DNA of 64,000 nt from assembly GCF_022701195.1 (NCBI RefSeq), contig NZ_CP078089.1:2480001-2544000 (forward strand), given 5' to 3'. This stretch comes from Allobaculum mucilyticum (lineage in GTDB: Bacteria; Bacillota_I; Bacilli_A; Erysipelotrichales; Erysipelotrichaceae). This document shows, one piece after another, positions 34,600 through 42,961 of the stretch; the first letter of the stretch is position 1; each line of letters opens with the position of its first letter. The notes beneath the pieces are model-generated. The model did not search any database. It saw nothing but the letters and a program-made list of their open reading frames with translations, and was not told the origin of the DNA. Made by a program: the position numbers and the translations under genes.

Positions 34600-35493
34600 A
34601 TGGCTATTACTGCTAAACAGGTAAAAGAACTCCGCGAAAAAACTGGCGCCGGAATGATGGACTGCAAAAAAGCCCTCACTGAAACAGACGGCGACATGGA
34701 AAAAGCCATTGACTGGCTGCGCGAGAACGGCATTGCAAAATCCGCTAAGAAAGCCAGCCGCGTTGCTGCTGACGGTCTGACACGTGTTGCGACCGAAGGC
34801 AACACAGGCGTTATCTTCGAAGTTAACTCCGAAACTGACTTCGTATCCAAAAACGATCAGTTCCTTGAACTGCTCAACACCATCCAGGGCGTTCTCCTCG
34901 AGAACAAACCGGCTACTGTTGAAGAAGCTCTTGAGATCGTTACTCCGCAGGGCACTGTAAACGACCTGATCGTTTCTGCTACTGCTACAATCGGCGAGAA
35001 AATCACTCTCCGTCGTCTTGCAATCGTTGAGAAAACAGACGATCAGCAGTTCGGTTCCTACATGCACAACAAAGGTGCGATCTCCGCTCTTGTTGTTCTG
35101 ACTGGTGCAAGCGAAGAAGTCGCTAAATCCATCGCTATGCAGGTTGCTTCTATGCGCCCGAACTACATCAGCCAGGCTGACGTTCCAGCTGAAGAGCTCG
35201 AACGCGAAACTGAAGTTCAGAAGAAGATCATGGCTGAAGATCCGAAGCTGGCCGGCAAACCTGAGAAGATGATTGCTGGTATCCTTAAAGGAAAAGTCAG
35301 CAAGCACTTCCAGGATGAGTGCCTCCTCGATCAGGAATTCTTCCTGGATTCCAAGAAGAAAGTCGCTCAGTACCTCAAAGAGAATGGCGCTTCTGTCGTT
35401 GAATTCATCCGCTTCCAGGTTGGTGAAGGCATTGAAAAGAAAGAAGAAGATTTCGCTGCTGAGGTTGCTGCTCAGATGGCAGCTGCGAAGTAA
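34600..35493 (+). CDS. tsf: Translation elongation factor Ts
   Basis: 297 residues. Nucleotide exchange factor for EF-Tu. Begins with the UBA-like domain (VKELREKTGAGMMDCKKAL) and contains the conserved TDFVSKND exchange motif near residue 80. Ends in an Ala-rich helix. Shares a transcript with rpsB and is followed by a terminator. Confidence 0.98.
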   Translation: MAITAKQVKELREKTGAGMMDCKKALTETDGDMEKAIDWLRENGIAKSAKKASRVAADGLTRVATEGNTGVIFEVNSETDFVSKNDQFLELLNTIQGVLLENKPATVEEALEIVTPQGTVNDLIVSATATIGEKITLRRLAIVEKTDDQQFGSYMHNKGAISALVVLTGASEEVAKSIAMQVASMRPNYISQADVPAEELERETEVQKKIMAEDPKLAGKPEKMIAGILKGKVSKHFQDECLLDQEFFLDSKKKVAQYLKENGASVVEFIRFQVGEGIEKKEEDFAAEVAAQMAAAK

Positions 35494-35531
35494 TTCGTAC
35501 AGACACTTCTTATATTCACTAATACATACAA

Positions 35532-35568
35532 AGAGAGCATGTCTTCGGGCGTGCTCTCTTTCTTTGTT
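35532..35568 (+). terminator. Terminator after rpsB-tsf
   Basis: AGAGAGCATGTC TTCG GGCGTGCTCTCT then TTCTTTG. Confidence 0.85.
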
Positions 35569-35723
35569 TTCTGATCAGTTCAGAACGGCGTTGCTTCAAT
35601 GCCGGTCCGTCAGAGAACGAAAAAAGGACAATCTAAAATTTCTTGAGGTGGGCACAGGCCTATAAAGTTTTCTGAGGTGCGAACCTCAAGAGACTAAGGC
35701 GACCTTTAAAGCTTCGTGAGGCT

Positions 35724-35799
35724 GGGGGGGAGGTGTCAGCTGAAGGGGGCATTAGACATAGCTCGGACCATGCCCCCTGGAAGCTGACACCTCCCCCCC
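35724..35799. repeat. Long perfect hairpin with G7/C7 ends in the left part of the IS
   Basis: An 18-bp perfect outer stem (G7 then AGGTGTCAGCT against AGCTGACACCT then C7) encloses a second stem GGGGGCA/TGCCCCC with a 19-base loop. No T run follows, so it is not an ordinary terminator. Confidence 0.9.
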
Positions 35800-35895
35800 T
35801 ATCCATTTTCTTGAGGTTTTCGCCTCTCTGAGACTTATGGGTATTGAAAGAGCTTTCCGCACGAAATACAGTTAGGAGTAACAAAGCGTAAAAAA

Positions 35896-35941
35896 AGGAC
35901 GAAACCCCATTTGAAGTTGGCCACTCAAAAGGTTTCGTCCT
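35896..35941. repeat. Hairpin before the first IS gene
   Basis: GGACGAAACC and GGTTTCGTCC form a perfect 10-bp stem about 20 bases upstream of the zinc-ribbon protein gene. It could block incoming transcription or sequester the start. Confidence 0.6.
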
Positions 35942-35959
35942 GCCCAGAAAGGCATCTAT

Positions 35960-36511
35960 ATGATAACAATCGGACATCCCCTTAACAACGATCTCCTTAA
36001 GAATACAGATTCGGATCCGACTGCTATCCAACATCACCTTCAGTCTGAATACAACCAGGACTACGATCATTTTATGGCTGGTCATCCTGTCTGCCCTGAT
36101 TGCGGACATCGACTGTACCGCCATGACACATGCAACAGAAGTGTTAAGATCCAATCGGCACAAACCGTAGTAAGCCTTACTATCCGCCGAGTCCATTGCC
36201 CTCATTGCGGCAGAAACCATCGTGTTCTGCCGCTTTTCGTCATTCCCAGCTTCCAGATCTGCAGCGACACCGCTGCTGAAATCATTGAGCTTCACAACAG
36301 TGGAAAGCCAGTTTCCAAGCAGTCCAACGGACTGGTTGATGCATCGACGGCCTACCGCTTTCTAAACCAGATGAAGAAGCGCTTTTCTGCCGTTCTTAAA
36401 CGACTGCGCACTTTCAACGATCTATTCACATGTTCCGCAGTAAAAATCGGTCCTTACCTGATGATTTCTCCTGGATTTCTGCATTTTTCGATTTTTCAAC
36501 CTATAACGTGA
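35960..36511 (+). CDS. IS-associated zinc-ribbon protein (DUF6431-like)
   Basis: 183 residues. Two CxxC pairs, CPDCGHRLYRHD and VHCPHCGRNHRVLP, make a zinc ribbon; the RVHCPHCGRNHRVLPLFVIP segment is the DUF6431 pattern as I recall it. The remainder contains a helix-turn-helix-like stretch (SKQSNGLVDASTAYRFLNQM). Such proteins accompany ISL3-like transposases and may be an accessory DNA-binding factor. The role is inferred from context only. Weak ribosome site. Confidence 0.65.
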   Translation: MITIGHPLNNDLLKNTDSDPTAIQHHLQSEYNQDYDHFMAGHPVCPDCGHRLYRHDTCNRSVKIQSAQTVVSLTIRRVHCPHCGRNHRVLPLFVIPSFQICSDTAAEIIELHNSGKPVSKQSNGLVDASTAYRFLNQMKKRFSAVLKRLRTFNDLFTCSAVKIGPYLMISPGFLHFSIFQPIT

Positions 36512-36562
36512 CGCGTCATTTCTCCTCTTATGAGAATCTGCCCTCACTAAGGAGGAAGGACT

Positions 36563-38014
36563 ATGCGCAAGAAGGCAGAAACCCGTAATGTAGCGATAAC
36601 TTCTCTCGAAAATTCCGTTCTTGAGCTCTATGGACTAGATCAGAACGCCGTCGAGAGTCTTTCGTCTACCAATCTGGGTGATTTAGTCATTATCAACGTC
36701 ACTTTAAAACCGGATTATCCACCCTGTCCAAGATGCGGACATGAGCATCCGAATGTCTGTAACTACGTGGACAAAACAATAACTCATTCAATTCTTCATA
36801 ACTGCCGCTGTCAGATTAACTATCATGCCCGCCGCTATAAATGTCCGGTATGTAATCGTACCTGGTATGAATTTAATCCCTTCGTTTTCAAGAAGCAGAG
36901 GATCTCGGTCTCTACTGTCGTATGCGTCCTCGAGGAAATGAGAGACCCAGCCGTAACATTTACATCAGTTGCCAAGCGCTATAATCTCTCGCCTACGACT
37001 GTTCAGCACATCTTCGACGATCATGTCCAGATCCCCAAAGCGACGACGCTTCCCCGCGTGCTGCAGCTTGACGAGACTTATTCCTTTAAGTCGGGAACCT
37101 CAGTCTATGTATGCATGCTTCTGGACTACGACACGCAGACCGCTGTTGATCTGCTTCCCAGCCGGAAAAAGCAGGATCTTATCGACTTCTTCAGCAGTTT
37201 CCCGCTGGAAGAGAGACAAAAAGTTCGGTTTATTGCAGCGGATATGTACGAGACTTACAGGGTTGTCTGTAAAAAGTTCTTTCCAGACGCGATCTATGCC
37301 TGTGACAGGTTCCATGTGATGCAGGAATTCAACAGGCGACTGACTGAGGTCCGCATCCGGACGATGAAAGGCACCCTGAAAGGGTCCGATGAATATTACC
37401 TTCTGAAACACCAGAATCACCTTCTCGGAATTAAGCCCAATGCAAAAAAGAGGATTAAAAATCCAGATCCATATTCGAAGAAGAAGAAAGATATTTGGGT
37501 AAACGTATTTGATCCGAACGGTGAACGCACCTACAATGCCCACTTCAAGACGTGGTTAAACGAGTATGAGCTCCGTGAGCTTCTGCTGAGTATCAGCGAT
37601 GATCTTACGGAAGCCTATGAAATGCGAAATACCCTGAGCGAGTTCTTTAGAAATGGAACAAAGGCGGATGCCGCCGATCGGCTGCAGGTCATTCTCGCAG
37701 ATCTTAACCGGTCCCAGGTTAAGGAACTTAACGCATTCGGACAGACTGTAGTCAACTGGTTCAGGGAGATCGTTAATTCTTTCGAGATCGTCAAGACGGA
37801 GTACGTCGTTGACAAGAAGAACGGAAAAGCTCGAAGGAAGGATCACCGGCTAACTTCTTCTATGATCGAAAATCGAAACAAACTCGTGAAACAGATCAAG
37901 AACAACGCGAATGGATACACGAACTGGAAGCGGTTCAGAAATCGCGTCCTGTACGTATTGAATCGGCCAGCCTTTAGATTGGAGCCGTTCGAGAAAGAAG
38001 ACAAGGGAAAGTAA
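36563..38014 (+). CDS. ISL3 family transposase
   Basis: 483 residues, apparently intact. N-terminal zinc finger (CPRCGHEHPN ... CPVCNRTW, about 55-110), helix-turn-helix (VAKRYNLSPTTVQHIFDDH) and a DDE catalytic domain: LQLDETYSFKSG holds the first Asp, AADMYETYR the second, followed by IYACDRFHVMQEFNRR, a hallmark of the family. Start ATG has AAGGAGGA upstream. Catalyses movement of the surrounding IS. Confidence 0.92.
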   Translation: MRKKAETRNVAITSLENSVLELYGLDQNAVESLSSTNLGDLVIINVTLKPDYPPCPRCGHEHPNVCNYVDKTITHSILHNCRCQINYHARRYKCPVCNRTWYEFNPFVFKKQRISVSTVVCVLEEMRDPAVTFTSVAKRYNLSPTTVQHIFDDHVQIPKATTLPRVLQLDETYSFKSGTSVYVCMLLDYDTQTAVDLLPSRKKQDLIDFFSSFPLEERQKVRFIAADMYETYRVVCKKFFPDAIYACDRFHVMQEFNRRLTEVRIRTMKGTLKGSDEYYLLKHQNHLLGIKPNAKKRIKNPDPYSKKKKDIWVNVFDPNGERTYNAHFKTWLNEYELRELLLSISDDLTEAYEMRNTLSEFFRNGTKADAADRLQVILADLNRSQVKELNAFGQTVVNWFREIVNSFEIVKTEYVVDKKNGKARRKDHRLTSSMIENRNKLVKQIKNNANGYTNWKRFRNRVLYVLNRPAFRLEPFEKEDKGK

Positions 38015-38015
38015 T

Positions 38016-38150
38016 GACAGTCCAGGTTCCCCTTTAAACAAAAATGAGGTTTTGATACCTCAAGCTTTTGAAAAGCTCGTAGGTATCAAAACCTCAACAA
38101 AATTTAGAGCGCCGAAAAAAGGGAACCTGCTGACAGTCAGGGTTCCCTGT
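38016..38150. repeat. Right end of IS: 16-bp hairpin between TGACAGTC-type direct repeats
   Basis: TGACAGTCCAGGTTCCC (38016-38032) recurs as TGACAGTCAGGGTTCCC (38131-38147). Between them TGAGGTTTTGATACCT and AGGTATCAAAACCTCA (38045-38096) form a 16-bp perfect stem. Confidence 0.75.
38115..38148 (-). terminator. Terminator after hcp
   Basis: On the minus strand GGGAACC ... GGTTCCC is followed by T6, 25 bases after the hcp stop codon. Confidence 0.75.
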
Positions 38151-38172
38151 AGACTTAAATGATTTTTCGCGA

Positions 38173-39816
38173 CTACGCGTTTTCTCCAAAGAACAGCTGG
38201 AGATCCTGGTCAACAGTACGGATTCCGGAGATGCCGAAGTTTTCAATCAGGACTTTTGCCACATTAGGCGAGAGAAACGCCGGAAGCGTCGGACCAAGGT
38301 GGATGTTTTTCACGCCAAGATAGAGCAGGGCAAGCAGCACAATGACTGCTTTCTGTTCATACCAGGAGATGTTGTAAACGATTGGCAGACCGTTGATGTC
38401 ATCCAGACCAAATACTTCTTTCAGTTTCAGGGCGATCAGAGCAAGCGAATAGGAGTCATTGCACTGACCGGCATCGAGTACACGCGGAATACCGTTAATG
38501 TCGCCAAGATTGAGCTTGTTGTATTTATATTTGGCACAACCTGCCGTTAAGATCACTGTATCTTTGGGCAGACGTTCTGCAAATTCCGTGTAATAGTTTC
38601 TGCTCTTCTGACGGCCGTCACATCCTGCCATAACGACGAATTTACGGATGGCTCCGCTTTTTACAGCTTCCACAATCTGGTCAGCTAACGCAAATACCTG
38701 GTTGTGCGCGAATCCGCCTGTGATGGTTCCTGTTTCAAGTTCAGTAGGAGCAGGGCAGTTTTTTGCCTGTTCGATTAATGCGGAGAAATCTTTTGTTTCA
38801 CCATAAGCACCATCGATATGCCTGCATCCTGGGTAACCTGTTAAACCGGTAGTCCAGAGACGGTCTTTATAGATTTCGGCTGGCGGAACGATGCAGTTGG
38901 TTGTCATCAGAATCGGGCCATTAAATTTCTCGAATTCTTCACGCTGTTTCCACCATGCATTGCCGTAGTTTCCAGCAAAGTGCGGATACTTCTTGAATGC
39001 GGGGTAGTAGTGAGCTGGAAGCATTTCAGAGTGGGTATACACATCAATTCCTGTACCCTTTGTCTGCTCCAATAACATTTCCAGATCGCGCAGATCGTGA
39101 CCGGAAACAAGGATACCTGGATTGTTTCGAACTCCGAGTTCTACCTGTGTGATTTCAGGATTTCCATACGCGCCGGTATTTGCACTGTCCAGAAGAGCCA
39201 TTCCCTCAACACCGTATTTTCCGGTTTCGAGAGTCAGAGCGACCAGATCATCTACAGTCAGCGAATCATCTAATGTCTGGCTTAATGCCCGCTGCAGGAA
39301 TGCATCGACTTCTTCGTTATCCTGAAGCAGTGCATTGGCATGTTTGGAATAGGCAGACAGACCTTTCAGGCCATATGTAATCAGCTCACGAAGAGAGCGG
39401 ATATCTTCGTCTTTTGTTGACAGCACGCCAACTTCAGCAGCTTTGGCTTCAAACGTTTCAGGTGATCCATTCCAGAACGCGGCTTCGCAGAGTCCATCGG
39501 TGTTTTCAAGCGATGCCAGCAGCGACTCTTTCATCTCTAATGTATCGCTTACCATCTGACGGATGGATTCAAGGTCAAAGTTTGCATTGGTAATGGTCGT
39601 AAATAAATTACGCGTAATCTGATGGTTCACCTCTTTTGCAACCGGAAGACCTTCCTGGCGCATTTTCGTTGTCACGCAGGACAGTGCTTTCGTAACAAAT
39701 ACCAGAAGATCCTGCATTGCAGCGACTTCTGGCTTTTTTCCGCACACACCTGAAATGGTGCATCCAGTACAGCCGGCTGTTTCCTGGCACTGGTAACAGA
39801 ACATTTTGTTTTTCAA
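38173..39816 (-). CDS. hcp: Hydroxylamine reductase / hybrid cluster protein
   Basis: 547 residues from a TTG start at 39816, supported by GGAGGT eight bases upstream. An iron-sulfur protein with a [4Fe-4S] and a hybrid 4Fe-2O-2S cluster; it acts in nitric oxide/nitrosative stress. N-terminal Cys residues 7, 10, 19 and 25 fit the CYQCQ motif of anaerobic (class III) proteins. Downstream motifs include [28 protein letters not shown] and the cluster-binding CAKYKYNKL and [11 protein letters not shown]. It is divergent from a Crp/Fnr regulator that probably controls it. Confidence 0.96.
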   Translation of the reverse strand: MKNKMFCYQCQETAGCTGCTISGVCGKKPEVAAMQDLLVFVTKALSCVTTKMRQEGLPVAKEVNHQITRNLFTTITNANFDLESIRQMVSDTLEMKESLLASLENTDGLCEAAFWNGSPETFEAKAAEVGVLSTKDEDIRSLRELITYGLKGLSAYSKHANALLQDNEEVDAFLQRALSQTLDDSLTVDDLVALTLETGKYGVEGMALLDSANTGAYGNPEITQVELGVRNNPGILVSGHDLRDLEMLLEQTKGTGIDVYTHSEMLPAHYYPAFKKYPHFAGNYGNAWWKQREEFEKFNGPILMTTNCIVPPAEIYKDRLWTTGLTGYPGCRHIDGAYGETKDFSALIEQAKNCPAPTELETGTITGGFAHNQVFALADQIVEAVKSGAIRKFVVMAGCDGRQKSRNYYTEFAERLPKDTVILTAGCAKYKYNKLNLGDINGIPRVLDAGQCNDSYSLALIALKLKEVFGLDDINGLPIVYNISWYEQKAVIVLLALLYLGVKNIHLGPTLPAFLSPNVAKVLIENFGISGIRTVDQDLQLFFGENA

Positions 39817-39949
39817 GTTTCTATACCTCCAGAACTGACAGAAAATCCGCAGCAGAAACGGTAAATCCGTTTCATACAGGGGTATCGGATCGTCTGCAGT
39901 TCGTTTTCTTTCCTGTTCAGCGATACTTTATGAAGAAACAGCAAATAAG

Positions 39950-39971
39950 TATGTGGTTATTACCACATACG
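39950..39971. promoter_or_regulatory. Crp/Fnr-type operator between hcp and its regulator
   Basis: Perfect 9-4-9 palindrome GTATGTGGT-TATT-ACCACATAC. Its centre is about 41.5 bases from the start expected for an hcp promoter with -10 near 39926-39931 (minus strand TAAAGT), the classic activator position, and 23 bases from the regulator ATG, suggesting autorepression. The -10 assignment is inference. Confidence 0.75.
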
Positions 39972-39993
39972 AAAACTTTTTTGGAGAAATAAG

Positions 39994-40671
39994 ATGAACG
40001 AATTTCAGTTATTGAATACAGCTCTGTTTCGAGGATTATCTGAAAACGATCTGCAGTGCGCCCTTAAGGATTTAAAGGCACGAAAGCGAAGCTATGAAAA
40101 AGACGAACCGATCTTGCACGCAAATCAGACGACGGATCGAATGGGCCTTGTCCTGTCCGGAAGCGTCCGGATCGAAAGCACGGACATGTGGGGAATCCGG
40201 ACTATCCTGACCCATATTGGTCCGGGACAGTATTTCGCAGAAGCGTATGCACTGCTCGGCAATGAACCCATGCTGGTTGAAGCCATCGCCAATGAAGCAT
40301 CAGATATCCTGTTTCTCGATCTCGGCCATCTCAAAGACGGTTTGCACGAAAATCAGCCATGGATCACCCAGTTTCTGTATAACCTCACGTTGCTTGGTGC
40401 CCAGAAGAACCTCGGATTATCCCGCCGCAGTTTCTTTACTTCTCCGAAAACCATTCGTGCCCGCGTCCTGGCATATTTACACTTCATGGCTGTGAAGAAA
40501 GGACAGCCGGTCTTCGAAATCCCCTTTGACCGTCAGCAGTTTGCGGATTATCTCAACGTTGATCGTTCTGCCCTGTCCAAAGAACTGGGCAAAATGAAAA
40601 AGGATGGTCTCATCAGCTTCGAGAAGAATCGCTTTGAGCTTCTGAAATCCGAAAACGATTTTTCATACTGA
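39994..40671 (+). CDS. Crp/Fnr family transcriptional regulator (HcpR-like)
   Basis: 225 residues. Cyclic-nucleotide-binding-like beta-roll to about 115 (with GLVLSGSVRIEST and ILTHIGPGQYFAEAYALLG), dimer helix, then a winged helix (FDRQQFADYLNVDRSALSKELGKMKKDGLI). No Fnr-type Cys cluster is seen at the N-terminus, so it is likely a heme/NO or other ligand sensor like HcpR. Divergent from hcp with a shared palindrome, which points to control of nitrosative stress response. Ribosome site GGAGAAA. Confidence 0.92.
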   Translation: MNEFQLLNTALFRGLSENDLQCALKDLKARKRSYEKDEPILHANQTTDRMGLVLSGSVRIESTDMWGIRTILTHIGPGQYFAEAYALLGNEPMLVEAIANEASDILFLDLGHLKDGLHENQPWITQFLYNLTLLGAQKNLGLSRRSFFTSPKTIRARVLAYLHFMAVKKGQPVFEIPFDRQQFADYLNVDRSALSKELGKMKKDGLISFEKNRFELLKSENDFSY

Positions 40672-40724
40672 CTGCGGCCTGCTGATCTTCATCAGACCCA
40701 TTCATGGTCTGTATCCATAAAACA

Positions 40725-40752
40725 TGAAAAAAGGTACCGCGAAGGTACCTTA
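40725..40752 (-). terminator. Terminator after the AAA ATPase gene
   Basis: Minus strand AAGGTAC CTTCGCG GTACCTT with following T run; overlaps the stop codon. Confidence 0.7.
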
Positions 40753-41991
40753 TTCTGGAAGATCAGGTATTGAACCAAAACGGCCGATCATATATGCTTT
40801 TCGAATATCTTCATCTTTTAAAGATGAGAAGTCATCCAGAGAGTACAGATCGGAAGTTCCTGTTTTACGATCTTTTTCAACAAACCAGATCTGATCGCGG
40901 CGAAGACTGTCCATAGACAGAAGGGATACTCCATGCGTTGAAAGAATCAGCTGTGCATGGGCTTTATTCAGATCCGGACCGTTAAAAAGAAAAATCAGAT
41001 AGTGCAGAAGAAGCGGATGCAGATTTGAATCTGATGCATCGACAAACAGAGTTTCTCCAGTTTCGAATGCCCGTTTTAAAATGGGGATGAGCAGAAACAG
41101 GTACTGAGTCCCTGCGGACTCTTCCTGAAGAGAGAGCCGGCAGGTGACAGGCTGTCCATTATGTTCATAAGAGTGAATCGTCTCAATACGAACCTTCCGG
41201 TTTCTGCGGTCTGACTTAACCGGTACAGAAGTATATAAAGCAGCTGCTGACTGCTGCAGCATGTGAGAGCTGTCTGTCTCTTTTACTTCGATTTCAAAAT
41301 CATCAATGTCTAGGTCTGCCTCATGCAGAAGCTGTAAGGCGAACTTATGCAAAGACTGATCTTCATCCTGATCAAACAGAGGAGCGTTTTGCAAAAAGAG
41401 CTGCTCAAAGTCGGTCGGGCAGACATGGATGGACTGTTCAAACCATAGATAAGGTGCTTTTACGGCTTCGCTGTTCCAGGCGGCCGCTGTTGCGAGAAAG
41501 AGCTTGTTGTCAGAATTGAACCGTACCAAAGGAAGAAGCTCTTTTTTCAGAGCAGAAGATGTGAATCTGTAATCCCGGATGTTTGATCGTTCGAAAATCG
41601 TTGATGCTTTCGATGAATGATACGCGTACAGGTATTCATGCTGAATCTCTTTGCAGGTTGCCGAAAAGCCATAGACATATTTCGTTCCTTCTGCGATGAA
41701 GACAAATTCAAACGTGGACGGTTCTGTCACAGTTTCCGGATCAAAGCGAAAAGAAACGATTTCTAAAAGCGGATCGGATACCTGTCGAGTATTTGAATGG
41801 CGAATCAGAAGTACAGCTGCGCGGATCGCAGAGAGCAGACTGCTTTTGCCCGCTCCATTTGCTCCGAAGGTGACAGCTGTATTTAAGAAGCGAGTACCAT
41901 CGATTTCTGTCAGGATCTCTGGCAGAGATGTATCAGAAGGAGCTGCCATTGAAAGCACTGCTTCCTCTTTAAACGACATAAAATTCTTCAC
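40750..41991 (-). CDS. AAA15/COG1106-type ATPase (AbiL/RloA-like) with altered start and Walker B
   Basis: 413 residues from GTG 41991. Walker A is GANGAGKSSLL (about 44-54), an ABC-like signature LQEESAGTQYLFL follows, and the H-loop STHGVSLL is intact. The ending RRDQIWFVEKDRKTG ... GRFGSIPDLPE is typical. These SMC-like ATPases occur in abortive-infection and other defence sets. Two oddities: Walker B reads LFVDASDSNLHP, with Ala in place of the catalytic Glu, and codons before GTG read AVRFSVKNFMSF in frame, the expected family start, but lack a start codon. A good ribosome site and ATG lie one base out of frame. No RloB-like partner is adjacent. Confidence 0.85.
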   Translation of the reverse strand: MKNFMSFKEEAVLSMAAPSDTSLPEILTEIDGTRFLNTAVTFGANGAGKSSLLSAIRAAVLLIRHSNTRQVSDPLLEIVSFRFDPETVTEPSTFEFVFIAEGTKYVYGFSATCKEIQHEYLYAYHSSKASTIFERSNIRDYRFTSSALKKELLPLVRFNSDNKLFLATAAAWNSEAVKAPYLWFEQSIHVCPTDFEQLFLQNAPLFDQDEDQSLHKFALQLLHEADLDIDDFEIEVKETDSSHMLQQSAAALYTSVPVKSDRRNRKVRIETIHSYEHNGQPVTCRLSLQEESAGTQYLFLLIPILKRAFETGETLFVDASDSNLHPLLLHYLIFLFNGPDLNKAHAQLILSTHGVSLLSMDSLRRDQIWFVEKDRKTGTSDLYSLDDFSSLKDEDIRKAYMIGRFGSIPDLPE

Positions 41992-41995
41992 AGAA

Positions 41996-42033
41996 AACCT
42001 TACAGCATGGCTGTTCCACCTTGCTGTAAGGTT
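41996..42033 (-). promoter_or_regulatory. Inverted repeat over the ATPase translation start
   Basis: AACCTTACAGCA and TGCTGTAAGGTT are perfectly complementary with a 14-base loop. The loop holds the ribosome site AAGGTGG; the 3' arm holds the out-of-frame ATG and an AAGG before GTG 41991. Folding could limit translation. Confidence 0.7.
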
Positions 42034-42445
42034 TGCGATCCAGCTCGCTTACTTCATAGTATTCAGATTCAGTTTGAATTTTTCAGAATCTGATGTATTG
42101 TTTTAAAATTTGATAAAATCATCAAAAATCAGAACAAACATTCAAATACCCGTTTATGCTGCGTGTTTTTCCAGATCAGGGGGCTCGAAAAAGAGAATGT
42201 ATTCAGGAATGATCCGGCTGCTTTCATTCATTGAGTGCAAATTGCTGCCCTTTGAACGGATCAGGGAATTATGCAGACAATTTGGCATGTTTGCTGGGCA
42301 AATAAATCGTAATGAATAGATTTCTGCTGTACGAACAGCGTTCACGTAATTTTCCGGTGATTCTTCACACATTTATCCTGTATTCTCTTTTCGTTTCCTT
42401 ACAGAAGAGACAGAAAAATAAGGCAGACGGAAAGGAGGTCATGAA
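42034..42445. other. Intergenic stretch, no supported gene
   Basis: About 410 bases between the ATPase and GtrA genes. Small open frames on both strands (42110-42319, 42154-42372) lack ribosome sites and recognisable content. An A+T-rich part (42060-42130) probably holds the divergent promoters. Confidence 0.5.
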
Positions 42446-42865
42446 ATGGAGAAAATCAAAGCTCTGCTCAACAAATACCAGGAACTGATTCGCTATACCC
42501 TCTGGGGAACATTTGCGACAGGTTCGAATATTCTCACATATTATCTTTGTTACGACCTCTGGCACATCGGCAATACGCAGAGCAACATTGCTGCATGGGC
42601 TGTCTCCGTTCTCGTGGCTTTCGTAACCAATAAGGTCTGGGTCTTCCATTCAAGAAGAGCCGGACTCCGTCGCACGATCCGTGAATTTCTGTCCTTTTCG
42701 GCGTTCCGTTTTGTCTCGGAGCTCTTTGACCTTGGCATCATGTTCTGGGCGGTTGAAGTCATGCGCTGGCCTGCTCTGTTCTGGAAGATTGCCGCAAACT
42801 GCATTGTCATTGCTCTGAATTATTTCTTCTCAAAGTTCATCATTTTCAAACAAGTCCCTGTCTAA
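42446..42865 (+). CDS. GtrA family membrane protein
   Basis: 139 residues with four membrane helices and the GtrA pattern: RYTLWGTFATGSNILTYYL, NIAAWAVSVLVAFVTNKVWVF and a closing NYFFSKFIIF. GtrA proteins are thought to flip or carry lipid-linked sugars used to modify surface polymers. Preceded by AAAGGAGG. Alone here, with no glycosyltransferase beside it. Confidence 0.93.
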   Translation: MEKIKALLNKYQELIRYTLWGTFATGSNILTYYLCYDLWHIGNTQSNIAAWAVSVLVAFVTNKVWVFHSRRAGLRRTIREFLSFSAFRFVSELFDLGIMFWAVEVMRWPALFWKIAANCIVIALNYFFSKFIIFKQVPV

Positions 42866-42887
42866 TAGCAGGGGCTTTTCTTTTTTC
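42855..42887 (+). terminator. Terminator after gtrA
   Basis: CCCTG TCTAATAG CAGGG then CTTTTCTTTTTT; the stop codon is in the loop. Confidence 0.65.
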
Positions 42888-42961
42888 ACGAAACAGAAAA
42901 CCCCTGTCAGTCCAGGAAAGTGAATGCTTCTGACTGCCAGGGAGAAATCAGCTTTTTCAGT

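Larger units (their letters stand above)
35633..38107. mobile_element. ISL3-family-like insertion sequence, about 2.47 kb
   Basis: Bounded by imperfect inverted ends: CTAAAATTTCTTGAGGT at 35633-35649 and ACCTCAACAAAATTTAG at 38091-38107 (15 of 17 complementary). Inside are a zinc-ribbon protein gene and an ISL3 transposase, plus several palindromes built on TTGAGGT/ACCTCAA. No clear 8-bp target duplication was found, so the exact ends are not certain. It separates tsf from hcp. Confidence 0.65.

Noticed and set aside
35625-38115. 8-bp target duplication around the ISL3-like element
   Set aside because: The bases flanking the inferred ends do not match, so the IS ends or the duplication cannot be confirmed by eye.
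40750-41991. A complete RloA/RloB or AbiL defence pair
   Set aside because: Only the ATPase-like gene is present; the neighbouring genes are a Crp/Fnr regulator and GtrA, neither a known partner.
42110-42372. Two overlapping small frames on opposite strands
   Set aside because: Neither has a ribosome site or a familiar sequence; they overlap each other.
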